49,949 bases of DNA from Rhodospirillales bacterium (lineage in GTDB: Bacteria > Pseudomonadota > Alphaproteobacteria > Rhodospirillales_A > JACZKS01): the NCBI GenBank assembly GCA_018648445.1, contig JABGRG010000017.1:1-49949 (forward strand), given 5' to 3'. Shown in pieces: positions 11,090 to 19,299 of this stretch; position 1 is the first letter of the stretch; the number at the start of each line of letters is the position of its first letter. The translations under genes were made by a program, and so were the position numbers. The notes beneath the pieces are model-generated. The model had not been told where the DNA came from. It ran no database searches and was given only the letters and a program-made list of their open reading frames with translations.

Positions 11090-11119
11090 ATGGCTGCGCA
11101 ACGACGAGGTGGGCCATGA
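11090..11119 (+). CDS. Possible nine-codon leader peptide coupled to the XRE gene
   Basis: The strong ribosome-binding sequence AAAGGAGGG (11077-11085) precedes an ATG at 11090 that opens a nine-residue frame, M-A-A-Q-R-R-G-G-P. Its TGA overlaps the ATG of the downstream regulator (ATGA at 11116). This arrangement is typical of translational coupling. The alternative is that TATAAT at 11086-11091 is a promoter -10 element and the frame is chance; no convincing -35 element supports that. Confidence 0.3.
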   Translation: MAAQRRGGP

Positions 11120-11562
11120 CGGTTAAAAAACGCATTCCCAAAGGCACACCCAATATGATCGACAAGTACGTCGGATCGCGGGTTCGTGCCAGACGGGTTG
11201 GACTACGATTGAGCCAGACCAACCTTGGTCAGGCCATCGGCGTCACTTTCCAGCAGATTCAGAAATATGAGAACGGTTCGAACCGCGTCGGCGCCAGCAA
11301 TTTGTATAAAATTGCCAACGCGCTTGCCGTCGAAGTCTCGTTTTTCTTTACCGGAATGCCCGACGACATTGCGAAGGCGGGCTTGATACCGCGTGGCAAG
11401 GCCATGGCCGAGCCGCCGCCCGCTCAGTTCGACCATGACCCCATGAGTTCACGCGAATCCATCGAACTCATGCACAACTACTTCCGGATTCCCGACCCGC
11501 TGGTCCGCAAACGTCTCTTCCAGTTCGTGAAGAGCCTCGCGGATTCAGCCAAAGCGGAATAG
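11116..11562 (+). CDS. XRE-family helix-turn-helix transcriptional regulator
   Basis: Probable DNA-binding regulator of 148 residues. An HTH_3 (Cro/C1) domain spans about 19-75: R-V-R-A-R-R-V-G-L-R-L-S-Q-T-N-L-G, then I-G-V-T-F-Q-Q-I-Q-K-Y-E-N-G and a Leu-rich last helix leading to F-F-F-T-G-M. The remaining 70 residues form a basic/acidic C-terminal part ending R-K-R-L-F-Q-F-V-K-S-L-A. The architecture matches the small alphaproteobacterial XRE family that includes PhrR/PraR-like regulators, but its targets cannot be read from the sequence. GAGGTGGG just upstream gives a ribosome-binding site, and a clear terminator follows, so it appears monocistronic. Confidence 0.88.
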   Translation: MTVKKRIPKGTPNMIDKYVGSRVRARRVGLRLSQTNLGQAIGVTFQQIQKYENGSNRVGASNLYKIANALAVEVSFFFTGMPDDIAKAGLIPRGKAMAEPPPAQFDHDPMSSRESIELMHNYFRIPDPLVRKRLFQFVKSLADSAKAE

Positions 11563-11586
11563 ACGGTATTCGGAACGACGGATTCC

Positions 11587-11614
11587 CCCGGGGTTCCCGC
11601 GACCCCGGGTTTTC
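11587..11614 (+). terminator. Intrinsic terminator of the XRE gene
   Basis: An eight-pair GC-rich stem CCCGGGGT/ACCCCGGG with a seven-base loop (11587-11609) is followed by TTTT, 25 bases after the stop codon. Orientation and position fit the plus-strand regulator. Confidence 0.8.
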
Positions 11615-11760
11615 CTTCGTTTATTGCCCAATCAAGTCGAAATGCCTCCCCGCGCCATTCACGCGCCCTCCCAAAAAAACACGTTTGAATAACTCCTGTA
11701 ATTGCGGTACTACCTTAGATTTTGCCGGCCATGTTGCTATGGGAGTGGGGAGGAAGTTTG

Positions 11761-14496
11761 ATGTTCGGCCTTTTCACCTTTTTGGGAATCGTAGCACTCG
11801 CGTCTCTCATTCTCTCGCCGTTGATAGCGATTTCCGCCTCCAACCGAGCCCACCGCCTGGACGCGAGAGTTTCGCGGCTGCAAAAGCGACTGGAGACCAT
11901 CGAAAGTGGCCTCAAAGAAGAAGACATTTCGGATGCTGTGCAGGGACTGCCTCAAACACTGGACCTCGACCCGGCATCGCAAGATCAGCCATCACCACAA
12001 AAAGCCGACATCGAATCTTCTGCTCCTCCTGCAGCGCCTCAACCAAGCGCTTCCCTTTCAGCAGACGTTCCGCCTACGGAAAAATCTATTGAAGAGACCG
12101 TCGCATCGCGGTGGCTTGTCTGGCTGGGTGGGGTGGTGATCGCCCTCGGCGGCATTTTCCTGGTGAAATACAGCATTGATCACGACCTTCTTTCCCCGGC
12201 AGTTCGCATATTTATTGGCATTTTGCTCGGCATTTCCCTGGCCGTCGGTGGTGAGTGGGTGCGTCGGCGGCCTGTTCAGAAAGCCATTGCCTCGGTAAGC
12301 CCGGACTACGTTCCTCCGGCCCTGACCGGCGCCGGAATCCTCATCGCCTTCGGTAGCGTTTATGCTGGATATGCGCTGTATGACCTTCTGCCTCCGCTGG
12401 TCGTTTTCGGTCTGTTGACGGCAATCGCCGCCGCTGCCCTAGCCCTATCGCTGCTGCAGGGTCCATTCATCGCGGCGTTGGGAATACTGGGAGCGTTTAC
12501 CGTGCCGCTTCTCGTTGATACGGGCGCGGCCTCGGCCTGGGGGCTGTTTGGCTATCTCGTGATCGTCGCTGGCAGTGCGTATGCCGTCGTGCGCTACATG
12601 GGATGGTGGTGGCTGGGGTGGATGACCCTGCTGGGCTCCGTTATTTGGCAACTTTTCTGGTTCCATCGTTTATGGCAACCGGCAGATCTGCTGGCGCTTT
12701 CACTTCATATGATCGCGCTGCTCGCGATGGGCTTGGCAATCCGATTTGGAAGCCTCTGCGGACACAACGACGAGCGCGACCATCCCAATAGTTCCGCCGC
12801 GATGTCTCCGCCAGCGTCCTTTGTGTTTGGAACGGCGCTGGGTGTTTCCGTTCTGGCATTTGTTCTGGTTCGTATGGATGGATACGCAACCGAATCGCTT
12901 ATCGTTTTCAGCCTGATCGCCACCGCATTAGTGGTATTCGCCTTCAAATTGAAATGCCTCGAAACCCTGTTTCCGTTGGCGGCGGCAACATCCGTCATAT
13001 TGCTTGCAACATGGCATCAGCCGGAACTCGTTCGACTTCCAGAGATAATTCTCGTTGAAGGGCGCGAGATGGCTACCCTGCCGGGGCCGATTTTACCGCC
13101 TGAATTTTCGGTATTCGCCTCAATGGCGACGCTTATTGCATTCGCCTTTGGAACAGCCGGGTACCTTGGTATTCGACGATCCATGCGGCCCGATCTGTGG
13201 GCTGCGATTTCGGCTATCGTTCCCTTGGCGTCCCTGATCGTCTGCTATTGGCGAATGGAAGCCTCTGCCGTGAATATGGCTTGGGGCGCCGTGGCGATTG
13301 GCCTCGCCGTTCTTGGGACAATTGCGGCGCAAAGGATAGTAGGCGAACGGGACCGACAGGGAATAGAGGCCGCTTTGGGCATCTACGCTTTGGCGGTCTT
13401 TGCGGCCATAAGTTTGGCGGCATCAATGACCCTTGAGGAAACCTGGCTGTCAATCGCATTGGCCATACAGTTACCGGCCACGGCCTGGATTCACAACCAA
13501 TTGAAAATTGCGTATCTGCGCCCGTTTTCCGCCCTAATTGCCGTGATCGTCGGTATTCGTCTTCTGTTGCTTCACCATTTGCCCGGATCGCCTTTGTACG
13601 AGCCCCTTGACGGCATTTGGATTCTCTACAGTTATGGCATCCCCGCAATAGCCTTCGGCCTTGCCGCCAAGTGGTTCCGCGAAACCGGGGACGACAAACT
13701 TGTCATGCTTCTCGAATCCGGAACCATCGCAATCGCAGTGGCGACCGTTAGCATGGAAATCAGACACTTCGTTGGCGACGGAACGCTCGGTTATGCGCGC
13801 TACACCCTTTTCGAGCAGAGCCTTCATTCGCTTTCATGGCTTGCTTCAGGTTGTGGCCTTTATTACCGCTACCGGCGGACAGGGCGTGCAGTGGCCTTGT
13901 GGGGCGCCACGGTCCTGATCGGCCTCGCGGCTGTGCAGGTGGTTGGGCTCCAGGTATTGGTGTCAAACCCTCTACTCACTGGCGACGACGTGGGGTCGTG
14001 GCCGATCCTTAACAATCTATCGCTGGCCTACGTCGTACCCGCCGCATTTGCGATCGCCATTCACCTGGAAGCAAAACGCCAAGAACATTGGCGACCTGCG
14101 CTGTGGGCAGGGGCGTTCTCTTTCGCGCTGCTGTTCATTTACGTGTCGCTGGAAGTGCGGCATTTGTTCCACGGCAACGATTTGACAATTGGCCCCATGA
14201 CCAACGCCGAGGGATACACCTATTCACTCGTATGGCTAATTTATGCAGGAAGCCTGCTCGCAGCCGGAATGGTCTGGCGGATTCCGATCTTGCGGCATAC
14301 CTCCCTCGGCTTGGTTTTTCTCGTGGTGGCCAAGCTGTTTCTCTGGGATATGTCGTGGCTCACCGGCCTATATCGCGTAGCGTCTTTCCTTGGCCTTGGC
14401 TTCAGTTTGGTCGCCATCGGATTCTTTTATCAGCGGTTCGTGCTGCGACCGGGCCAAACCGATGTTGACCCGGCGGCAGAAACGACGCCAGACTAG
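11761..14496 (+). CDS. Large DUF2339 multi-pass membrane protein
   Basis: Function unknown. The 911-residue protein belongs by architecture to the DUF2339 family: an N-terminal membrane helix (about 2-22), a short coiled-coil and linker with charged and Pro/Ser-rich sequence (about 30-115), then more than twenty closely spaced hydrophobic helices to the C-terminus. The signature after the linker, V-A-S-R-W-L-V-W-L-G-G-V-V-I-A-L-G-G-I-F, is typical. I chose the ATG at 11761 because GGGGAGGAAG lies eight bases before it; the frame is open to 11722. It ends two bases from the convergent lyase gene with no visible terminator between. An envelope role is possible but not shown. Confidence 0.85.
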   Translation: MFGLFTFLGIVALASLILSPLIAISASNRAHRLDARVSRLQKRLETIESGLKEEDISDAVQGLPQTLDLDPASQDQPSPQKADIESSAPPAAPQPSASLSADVPPTEKSIEETVASRWLVWLGGVVIALGGIFLVKYSIDHDLLSPAVRIFIGILLGISLAVGGEWVRRRPVQKAIASVSPDYVPPALTGAGILIAFGSVYAGYALYDLLPPLVVFGLLTAIAAAALALSLLQGPFIAALGILGAFTVPLLVDTGAASAWGLFGYLVIVAGSAYAVVRYMGWWWLGWMTLLGSVIWQLFWFHRLWQPADLLALSLHMIALLAMGLAIRFGSLCGHNDERDHPNSSAAMSPPASFVFGTALGVSVLAFVLVRMDGYATESLIVFSLIATALVVFAFKLKCLETLFPLAAATSVILLATWHQPELVRLPEIILVEGREMATLPGPILPPEFSVFASMATLIAFAFGTAGYLGIRRSMRPDLWAAISAIVPLASLIVCYWRMEASAVNMAWGAVAIGLAVLGTIAAQRIVGERDRQGIEAALGIYALAVFAAISLAASMTLEETWLSIALAIQLPATAWIHNQLKIAYLRPFSALIAVIVGIRLLLLHHLPGSPLYEPLDGIWILYSYGIPAIAFGLAAKWFRETGDDKLVMLLESGTIAIAVATVSMEIRHFVGDGTLGYARYTLFEQSLHSLSWLASGCGLYYRYRRTGRAVALWGATVLIGLAAVQVVGLQVLVSNPLLTGDDVGSWPILNNLSLAYVVPAAFAIAIHLEAKRQEHWRPALWAGAFSFALLFIYVSLEVRHLFHGNDLTIGPMTNAEGYTYSLVWLIYAGSLLAAGMVWRIPILRHTSLGLVFLVVAKLFLWDMSWLTGLYRVASFLGLGFSLVAIGFFYQRFVLRPGQTDVDPAAETTPD

Positions 14497-14498
14497 GC

Positions 14499-15698
14499 TT
14501 AGGCCGAGCCCGGCAGGCAGCTTGGCCCGATGGGGTCGAAGCTTTTGTAGGTGAGGATGAACTCCTGGTGGCCCATGGCCTCGGATTTCGTTTTCTCACC
14601 AGCAGCCACGCGCAGGGTCAGATCGTAAATCTCCTGACCGATTTCGTCGAGATCGCCGCGGCCTTCCAGCACCCGGCCCGCATCGACGTCCATGTCGTCG
14701 GTCATGCGCCGGAAGGTTTCGGGATTGGCGCACACCTTGATCAGTGGCGATATGGCTGAACCGACCACCGATCCGCGCCCGGTGGCGAACAGATTTATGT
14801 GCGCGCCGCAGGCCATCAACTCGACGATCTCGGCGTTGTCGCTGATATTGGGAAATCCGAAGCGCACTTCGCCGTCCGGCACGACGTCCAGCAGGTAAAG
14901 CCCGCCACCCGGCGGCACGTCGCCCGGCTTGATCAGGCCATCAATGGTCGAGGCCCCGCTTTTGGCGTACGCGCCCATGGATTTTTCTTCGAGCGTCGTC
15001 AGTCCGCCATCGGCGTTGCCCGGCGCGAAACTGCCGTGGCCCAACACGCGGTAATACTCTGCCGCCTTGGCCACGGAGGAGATGATCTCGTCGGCCAGTT
15101 CCGGTGTGGCAGCGCGCGCCGCCATATGGTGTTCACAGCCGATCAGTTCGCCCGTTTCCTCGAAGACGCAAGCTGCGCCGGCGTCGATAAATTTATCGAA
15201 GGCCCGTCCGATACCGGGATTGGCCGTCAGTCCGCTGGTGCCGTCCGAGCCGCCGCAAATGGTGCCGACGACCAGCTCGTCAATGCCCATTTCGGCGCGC
15301 GGGACGTCGGCGATCTCGGCCAGTGTCTTCTCGACCCAGGCGCGCCCAGCCTCGACGCTTTTTTCGGTGCCGCCGGTTTCCTGAATGATGACGGTTTCCG
15401 AGGGCCGCCCCGAATCGCGCACATGTTCGCGCAGGCCGTTGCGGTCAAACCCCTCGCAGCCCAGCGATACCATCAGCGCCCCGCCCACATTGGGGTGGGT
15501 GCAAATCTGGCGCATCACCTTGTCGGCATATTCATTGGGGAAGCAGCCGGGAAAGCCTATCAGATGAACGCCCTGATCGCGAAACGGCTGGACGATTTCG
15601 GTCGCCACATGGCGTGCGCACTCAACCAGATGGCCAACGACGATGACGTTGCGAATGCCCTTGCGTCCATCCGCGCGGAGATACCCGTTAATTTTCAT
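14499..15698 (-). CDS. UxaA-family hydrolase/lyase, large subunit
   Basis: Large chain of a split enzyme in the altronate/galactarate dehydratase superfamily, which also contains (2R)-sulfolactate sulfo-lyase SuyB. The 399 residues show the family signatures: G-Y-L-R-A-D-G-R-K-G-I-R-N near the start, G-G-S-D-G-T-S-G-L-T-A-N-P-G mid-protein, and conserved cysteine/histidine motifs C-G-G, G-C-E-H-H and G-C-F. Homologues use an Fe(II) centre. The ATG at 15698 overlaps the small-subunit stop by one base (TAATG), so translation is coupled. Substrate is undecided: a sugar acid (altronate, galactarate) or sulfolactate. Confidence 0.85.
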   Translation of the reverse strand: MKINGYLRADGRKGIRNVIVVGHLVECARHVATEIVQPFRDQGVHLIGFPGCFPNEYADKVMRQICTHPNVGGALMVSLGCEGFDRNGLREHVRDSGRPSETVIIQETGGTEKSVEAGRAWVEKTLAEIADVPRAEMGIDELVVGTICGGSDGTSGLTANPGIGRAFDKFIDAGAACVFEETGELIGCEHHMAARAATPELADEIISSVAKAAEYYRVLGHGSFAPGNADGGLTTLEEKSMGAYAKSGASTIDGLIKPGDVPPGGGLYLLDVVPDGEVRFGFPNISDNAEIVELMACGAHINLFATGRGSVVGSAISPLIKVCANPETFRRMTDDMDVDAGRVLEGRGDLDEIGQEIYDLTLRVAAGEKTKSEAMGHQEFILTYKSFDPIGPSCLPGSA

Positions 15699-16039
15699 TA
15701 TTCTTCTCCAGCCACGAAACGTTGGCCTTCCTCAAATGTGTAGGTGGGGATGTAATCGCTTTTCATATTATGAAGATGCACATGCCCGCCGACCGGCACG
15801 GCCTGGGTAACGGACCCGATCTCGGCCCCCCATTTGATGATCTTGTCGCCCTCGGCCAGGGCCGAGCGGGCCAGTTTGTGTCCCAGTTCAACGTTTCCCG
15901 GCAAGGTTACCGAATTTCCGTCGATGCCAAGCGCCGTTCCCGCCGCCAGATCCGTGCAGGCCACGCCTACGTTATCATCTGCATTCAAAAACAGAACACG
16001 CCGATCTATATTTCCGCCCGACGGCTTCGCGTCGCTCAT
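15698..16039 (-). CDS. UxaA-family hydrolase/lyase, small (SAF-domain) subunit
   Basis: The 113-residue partner of the following large chain. It is a single SAF domain: D-R-R-V-L-F-L-N-A-D-D-N-V-G-V-A at the N-terminus, the L-A-A-G-T-A-L-G turn, G-H-K-L-A-R in the middle and G-G-H-V-H-L-H-N near the end. In altronate and galactarate dehydratases this domain is fused to the large chain; in SuyAB-type and other two-gene enzymes it is separate, as here. It is the first gene of the pair, divergent from the EamA transporter across 92 bases. Confidence 0.85.
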   Translation of the reverse strand: MSDAKPSGGNIDRRVLFLNADDNVGVACTDLAAGTALGIDGNSVTLPGNVELGHKLARSALAEGDKIIKWGAEIGSVTQAVPVGGHVHLHNMKSDYIPTYTFEEGQRFVAGEE

Positions 16040-16131
16040 GGGTTCTCCCTCTCTCTATTGTCTGCTGCGAAAGCGGGCTATGATCGACATCGAACCAGAC
16101 CCTTGTCAATTGCCCCGCACCGAAAATTCAT

Positions 16132-17028
16132 ATGCTGCACCAGCGAAATTCCATGGAAAAAAAATTGCCCCCGGTCCGGCGGTTATATGCCGTCGGATTG
16201 ATGGTTGTTTCAACCCTCATGTTCGCCTCCATGCACGCAATTGTGCGGCATGTTTCGTCCGAGGGCCTGCACCCTTTTGAGATTGCCTTCTTTCGAAATT
16301 TTTTCGGGTTGCTGGTGATTTTGCCGTGGATTGCCCGGCAGGGATTGGCGCCGCTACGAACCAAGCGTTTGGGATCGCACGCCCTTCGCGCATCGTTCAA
16401 TGCGATCGCCATGCTGGCGTTTTTCTGGGCGCTGAGCATTGCCCCGCTCAGTCAGGTTCAGGCCCTGGCCTTCGGCGCACCCGTTTTCGCCACCGTTCTG
16501 GCCGCCATTTTTCTTGGCGAAAAGGCCGGCCCGCGTGGCTGGATCGCCATTATCGCCGGTTTTGCCGGTATAATGGTTGTCCTGCGTCCCGGGATCGAGG
16601 ACGTCGGCCTGGGCGCGGGATTGACAATTTTTGCCGCAATGACATGGGCCGTGACCCTTCTCGTCATCAAATCTCTGATCCGTACGGAATCATCGGTCAC
16701 CATCACCGCCTACATGTCGCTATTGATTGCGCCAATCGTGCTGGTGCCGGCGCTGTTTGTCTGGCAGTGGCCCGACCCAACCCAGTGGATGTGGCTCATC
16801 GCCACGGGCATTTTGGGGAATCTGGGGCAAATCCTGATGGTTTACGCCCTGAAGCAGGCACCGACGCATGTGGTTATGCCACTGGACTTCCTGAAACTGG
16901 TTTGGGTTTCGATCATCGCTTTTCTGGCGTTTAGCGAAATCCCGGACCTGTTCACATGGATCGGCGGCGTGCTGATTTTTCTGGGTGCCGCCCTCATCGC
17001 AATTGGAGAACGAAAACGAGCGAGCTAA
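16132..17028 (+). CDS. EamA/DMT-family membrane transporter
   Basis: Ten-helix drug/metabolite transporter of 298 residues, built of two EamA repeats (about 15-140 and 150-290) in the inner membrane. Repeat 1 has H-P-F-E-I-A-F-F-R-N-F-F-G and A-L-S-I-A-P-L-S-Q-V-Q-A, typical of the RhaT/EamA exporters; repeat 2 ends in a Lys/Arg-rich tail. Substrate unknown. The alternative ATG at 16153 (M-E-K-K-L-P-P-V) is equally plausible, since neither start has a good ribosome-binding site. It is followed by a strikingly T-rich stretch rather than a GC hairpin terminator. Confidence 0.88.
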   Translation: MLHQRNSMEKKLPPVRRLYAVGLMVVSTLMFASMHAIVRHVSSEGLHPFEIAFFRNFFGLLVILPWIARQGLAPLRTKRLGSHALRASFNAIAMLAFFWALSIAPLSQVQALAFGAPVFATVLAAIFLGEKAGPRGWIAIIAGFAGIMVVLRPGIEDVGLGAGLTIFAAMTWAVTLLVIKSLIRTESSVTITAYMSLLIAPIVLVPALFVWQWPDPTQWMWLIATGILGNLGQILMVYALKQAPTHVVMPLDFLKLVWVSIIAFLAFSEIPDLFTWIGGVLIFLGAALIAIGERKRAS

Positions 17029-17107
17029 AATTAACATTCTTTTTTTGTGTTTATTTTTTATTTTGCAATTTATTGTGTTTTTTAATTGTCGACGTCTTTT
17101 TTTTGTG
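17029..17107 (+). other. T-tract-rich segment upstream of the sulfite operon
   Basis: Roughly 80 bases of strongly T-rich plus strand, with runs of seven, six, four, six and eight T's (for example 17040-17046, 17054-17059, 17078-17083, 17097-17104). Several run centres are separated by close to two helical turns. This suggests intrinsically curved DNA or an UP-like activation region directly before the promoter at 17086. It also follows the EamA stop and could promote termination. Confidence 0.5.
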
Positions 17108-17113
17108 TATTAT
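17086..17113 (+). promoter_or_regulatory. Candidate promoter of the sulfite reductase operon
   Basis: TTGTCG (17086-17091) and TATTAT (17108-17113) are 16 bases apart. The -10 element matches five of six consensus bases and the -35 four of six. Transcription would start near 17120 and give a leader of about 205 bases before the DUF2849 start. Confidence 0.5.
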
Positions 17114-17141
17114 ACGCCGAGAACCGAATCGATACCGGCTT

Positions 17142-17160
17142 GGTCCGCCATAATCGGACC
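17142..17160 (+). other. Leader hairpin 1 of the sulfite operon
   Basis: A perfect six-pair stem GGTCCG/CGGACC with a seven-base loop near the 5' end of the predicted leader, 18 bases before the possible leader-peptide start. Confidence 0.45.
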
Positions 17161-17178
17161 TGCGGGATTTGAGGCGTA

Positions 17179-17217
17179 ATGACCATGACTGTCCATAGCT
17201 GTATCTGCCGGCGCTAG
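17179..17217 (+). CDS. Possible cysteine-containing leader peptide
   Basis: A 12-residue frame, M-T-M-T-V-H-S-C-I-C-R-R, starts at an ATG four bases after GAGG. It lies in the leader of the sulfite reductase operon. Its two cysteine codons directly precede the 5' arm of hairpin 2. Leader peptides that end in cysteine codons before sulfur-assimilation genes are known in actinobacteria, where ribosome stalling senses cysteine supply. By analogy this could be a cysteine-responsive attenuator. The frame is short, so chance remains possible. Confidence 0.4.
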   Translation: MTMTVHSCICRR

Positions 17218-17224
17218 ACGCCGG
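17208..17224 (+). other. Leader hairpin 2, overlapping the leader-peptide end
   Basis: A six-pair GC-only stem CCGGCG/CGCCGG with loop CTAGA (17208-17224). The loop contains the leader-peptide TAG. A ribosome paused on the Cys codons at 17200-17208 would cover the 5' arm. No U-tract follows, so control by refolding or Rho is more likely than simple termination. Confidence 0.45.
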
Positions 17225-17324
17225 ACCCCGCCCTCTCCAAGACAAATTTTGTTTATTGACGCCGTACCTGGCGAAAGCGGGCACACGAATCAGCCATGCC
17301 CGTACGGGAAAAAGGATTTGATCC

Positions 17325-17645
17325 ATGGGAACCGCAAAACAACCGAAGAGAGCTGATGGCGTGCAGGCTTTAACAGCCAATCGCTTGAACGATGGTCTGG
17401 TCGTCTTCTTCACCAAGGGCGGGCACTGGTCCAGGAGGATCAATGACGCAGCTCTTCTGGCGGTCGAGGCGAGCCAAGCGGTACTTGATTCGGCAGGAGA
17501 GTACGCCGTTTCAACCAATCATGTGGTGGCCCCTTATCTGATCGACGTCGAAACGGGCGGCGGCGACATTAACCCGACACGGTTTCGCGAGCGCATTCGA
17601 GCTTTCGGGCCGACCGTGAACACGGTCCCCGCCCCTCGCGCGTAA
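17325..17645 (+). CDS. DUF2849 protein (sulfite reductase operon)
   Basis: Small cytoplasmic protein of 106 residues, member of DUF2849. In alphaproteobacteria it is regularly encoded between siroheme synthase and the sulfite/nitrite reductase; its exact role is not established. The sequence is a compact alpha/beta domain: V-Q-A-L-T-A-N-R-L-N-D-G-L-V-V-F-F-T at 13-30, a W-S-R-R-I-N-D-A turn, then P-Y-L-I-D-V-E near 70. Its start is preceded by AAAGGA. It lies 14 bases before the reductase gene, so the two share a transcript. Confidence 0.8.
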   Translation: MGTAKQPKRADGVQALTANRLNDGLVVFFTKGGHWSRRINDAALLAVEASQAVLDSAGEYAVSTNHVVAPYLIDVETGGGDINPTRFRERIRAFGPTVNTVPAPRA

Positions 17646-17659
17646 TTAGGAAGACGGCA

Positions 17660-18547
17660 ATGTACCAATACGACGCGTACGACAAAACGCTGGTCAATCA
17701 GCGGGCTCGGCAATACCGCGATCAGGCTCAGCGCCGGGTCGAAGGCGACCTGACCGAAGACGAATTCCGCCCGCTTCGCCTGATGAACGGCCTTTATCAG
17801 GAATTGCACTCGTACATGATGCGCATCAACATCCCGTACGGCACCCTGTCGTCGGCACAGTTGCGCAAGCTGGCCCATGTCGCCCGCACTTATGATCGCG
17901 GCTACGGCCATTTCACTACCCGCCAGAACATCCAGTTCAACTGGGTGTCGCTCGAACAGTCGCCGGATATTTTGGCCGAGTTGGCAACGGTCGAAATGCA
18001 TGCCATCCAAAGCAGCGGCAACTGCATTCGCAACGTCACTGCCGACGCCTTCGCAGGAGCCGCGGCCGACGAGGTCGAGGATTCGCGCATTTGGGCCGAA
18101 ATCATCCGCCAATGGTCCACCCTGCATCCCGAATTCGCCTTCCTGCCGCGCAAGTTCAAAATCGCGGCCACCGGAAGCGCCAACGACCGCGCGGCAATCC
18201 GTGTTCACGACATCGGTGTCGCGCTGTACCGCAACGCGGAAGGTGAAACCGGTTTCCAGGTGGTGGTCGGCGGCGGCCAGGGCCGCACCCCCATGATCGC
18301 CAAAACCATCCCCGCCATTTGCTTTCGTATCTGGAGGCGATCCTGCGGGTCTATAACCAGTTCGGCCGCCGCGACAACAAGTACAAGGCGCGCATTAAAA
18401 TCCTGGTACACGAGATCGGCGCGCAGCCGTTCGCCGAAGCGGTGGAACAGGAGTGGGAGCAGATCAAGGATTCCGCGCTTCTTCTGCCCAGGAATGAGGA
18501 GACGCGGATCAAGTCCTTCTTCGCGCCTCCGCAGTTTGAGAATTTGA
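17660..18547 (+). pseudogene. cysI: Sulfite/nitrite reductase hemoprotein, 5' part (frame-disrupted)
   Basis: N-terminal half of a siroheme/4Fe-4S reductase that takes sulfite to sulfide (or nitrite to ammonia) in assimilation. The first 217 residues are normal: H-F-T-T-R-Q-N-I-Q-F-N-W and S-S-G-N-C-I-R-N-V-T-A-D are family signatures, and the ATG follows AGGAAG. In-frame homology stops after T-P-M-I-A-K-T-I at 18310. Beyond it this frame gives about 78 unrelated residues, while the family continues in another frame from 18319. About 16 bases of the expected sequence seem missing at the junction. Either a true loss-of-function deletion or a sequence error; the rest of the gene looks intact. 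Confidence 0.85.
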
Positions 18548-19299
18548 GCCCGGAGGTGCCGGCGTTCGACGCAAAGCGTTCGACGGATGCGGCGTTCGCG
18601 GCCTGGGCCAGGGTCAACGTCGTAGCGCACAAGGCTGCCGGTTACTGCATCGTGATCATTTCGCTGAAGGCACCTGAGAGGGCGCCGGGCGATGCTACGG
18701 ACACGCAGATGGATGCCATCGCCGATCTTGCCGATCATTTCAGCCTCGGTGAGATCCGCGTCACCCAAGAACAGAATCTGGTGCTGCCGCACGTCAAGCT
18801 GGCCCATCTATACGGGCTTTGGCAGGCGCTGGCTCATCACGAACTTGCGACGGCGAACGCCGGTATGGCCACGGATTTTGTCTCCTGCCCCGGCCTCGAC
18901 TTTTGCACCTTGGCCAGCGCCCGGTCGATTCCGGTGGCGCAACGGATCGGCCGACAACTAGACAATATCCAACGTCTGCACGAAATCGGCGAGTTGCGCA
19001 TCAAGATTTCGGGCTGCGTCAACGCCTGCGGCCATCATCATGTCGGCCACATCGGCATTCTGGGCGTCGAAAAACAAGGTGAGGAGTTTTACCAGATCAC
19101 CCTGGGCGGCGACCCCGGAACCGAAGCAGCCATCGGCAAGATCATCGGTCCCGCTTTTGCCGGAGATAAGGTTGCGGGCGCGGTCGAAAACCTGATCGAA
19201 ACCTATCTCGCGCAGCGCGCAAACGGCGAGCGACTCATCGACACCTACCGGCGGATCGGCACCCAGCCGTTTAAGGAGAACCTCTATGCCACTGCTTAG
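18319..19299 (+). pseudogene. cysI: Sulfite/nitrite reductase hemoprotein, 3' part (frame-disrupted)
   Basis: C-terminal part of the same reductase in a different frame, starting L-L-S-Y-L-E-A-I-L-R-V-Y-N-Q at 18319. A TTG could serve as start but has no ribosome-binding site. It holds the metal site: C-P-G-L-D-F-C (C190 and C196 of this frame) and S-G-C-V-N-A-C-G-H-H (C233, C237), which bind the 4Fe-4S cluster bridged to siroheme. With the 5' part the intact enzyme would have about 550 residues. The catalytic motifs have not decayed, which suggests a very recent frameshift or an error. It overlaps the DUF934 gene by 14 bases. Confidence 0.85.

Noticed and set aside
10910..11101. 63-codon minus-strand frame
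   Set aside because: No ribosome-binding site, Cys/Arg-rich random composition, and it overlaps the regulator's upstream region.
17051..17518. 155-codon minus-strand frame over the sulfite operon leader
   Set aside because: It runs through the T-rich promoter and leader, has no family match by eye and ends in low-complexity Lys/Asn sequence.
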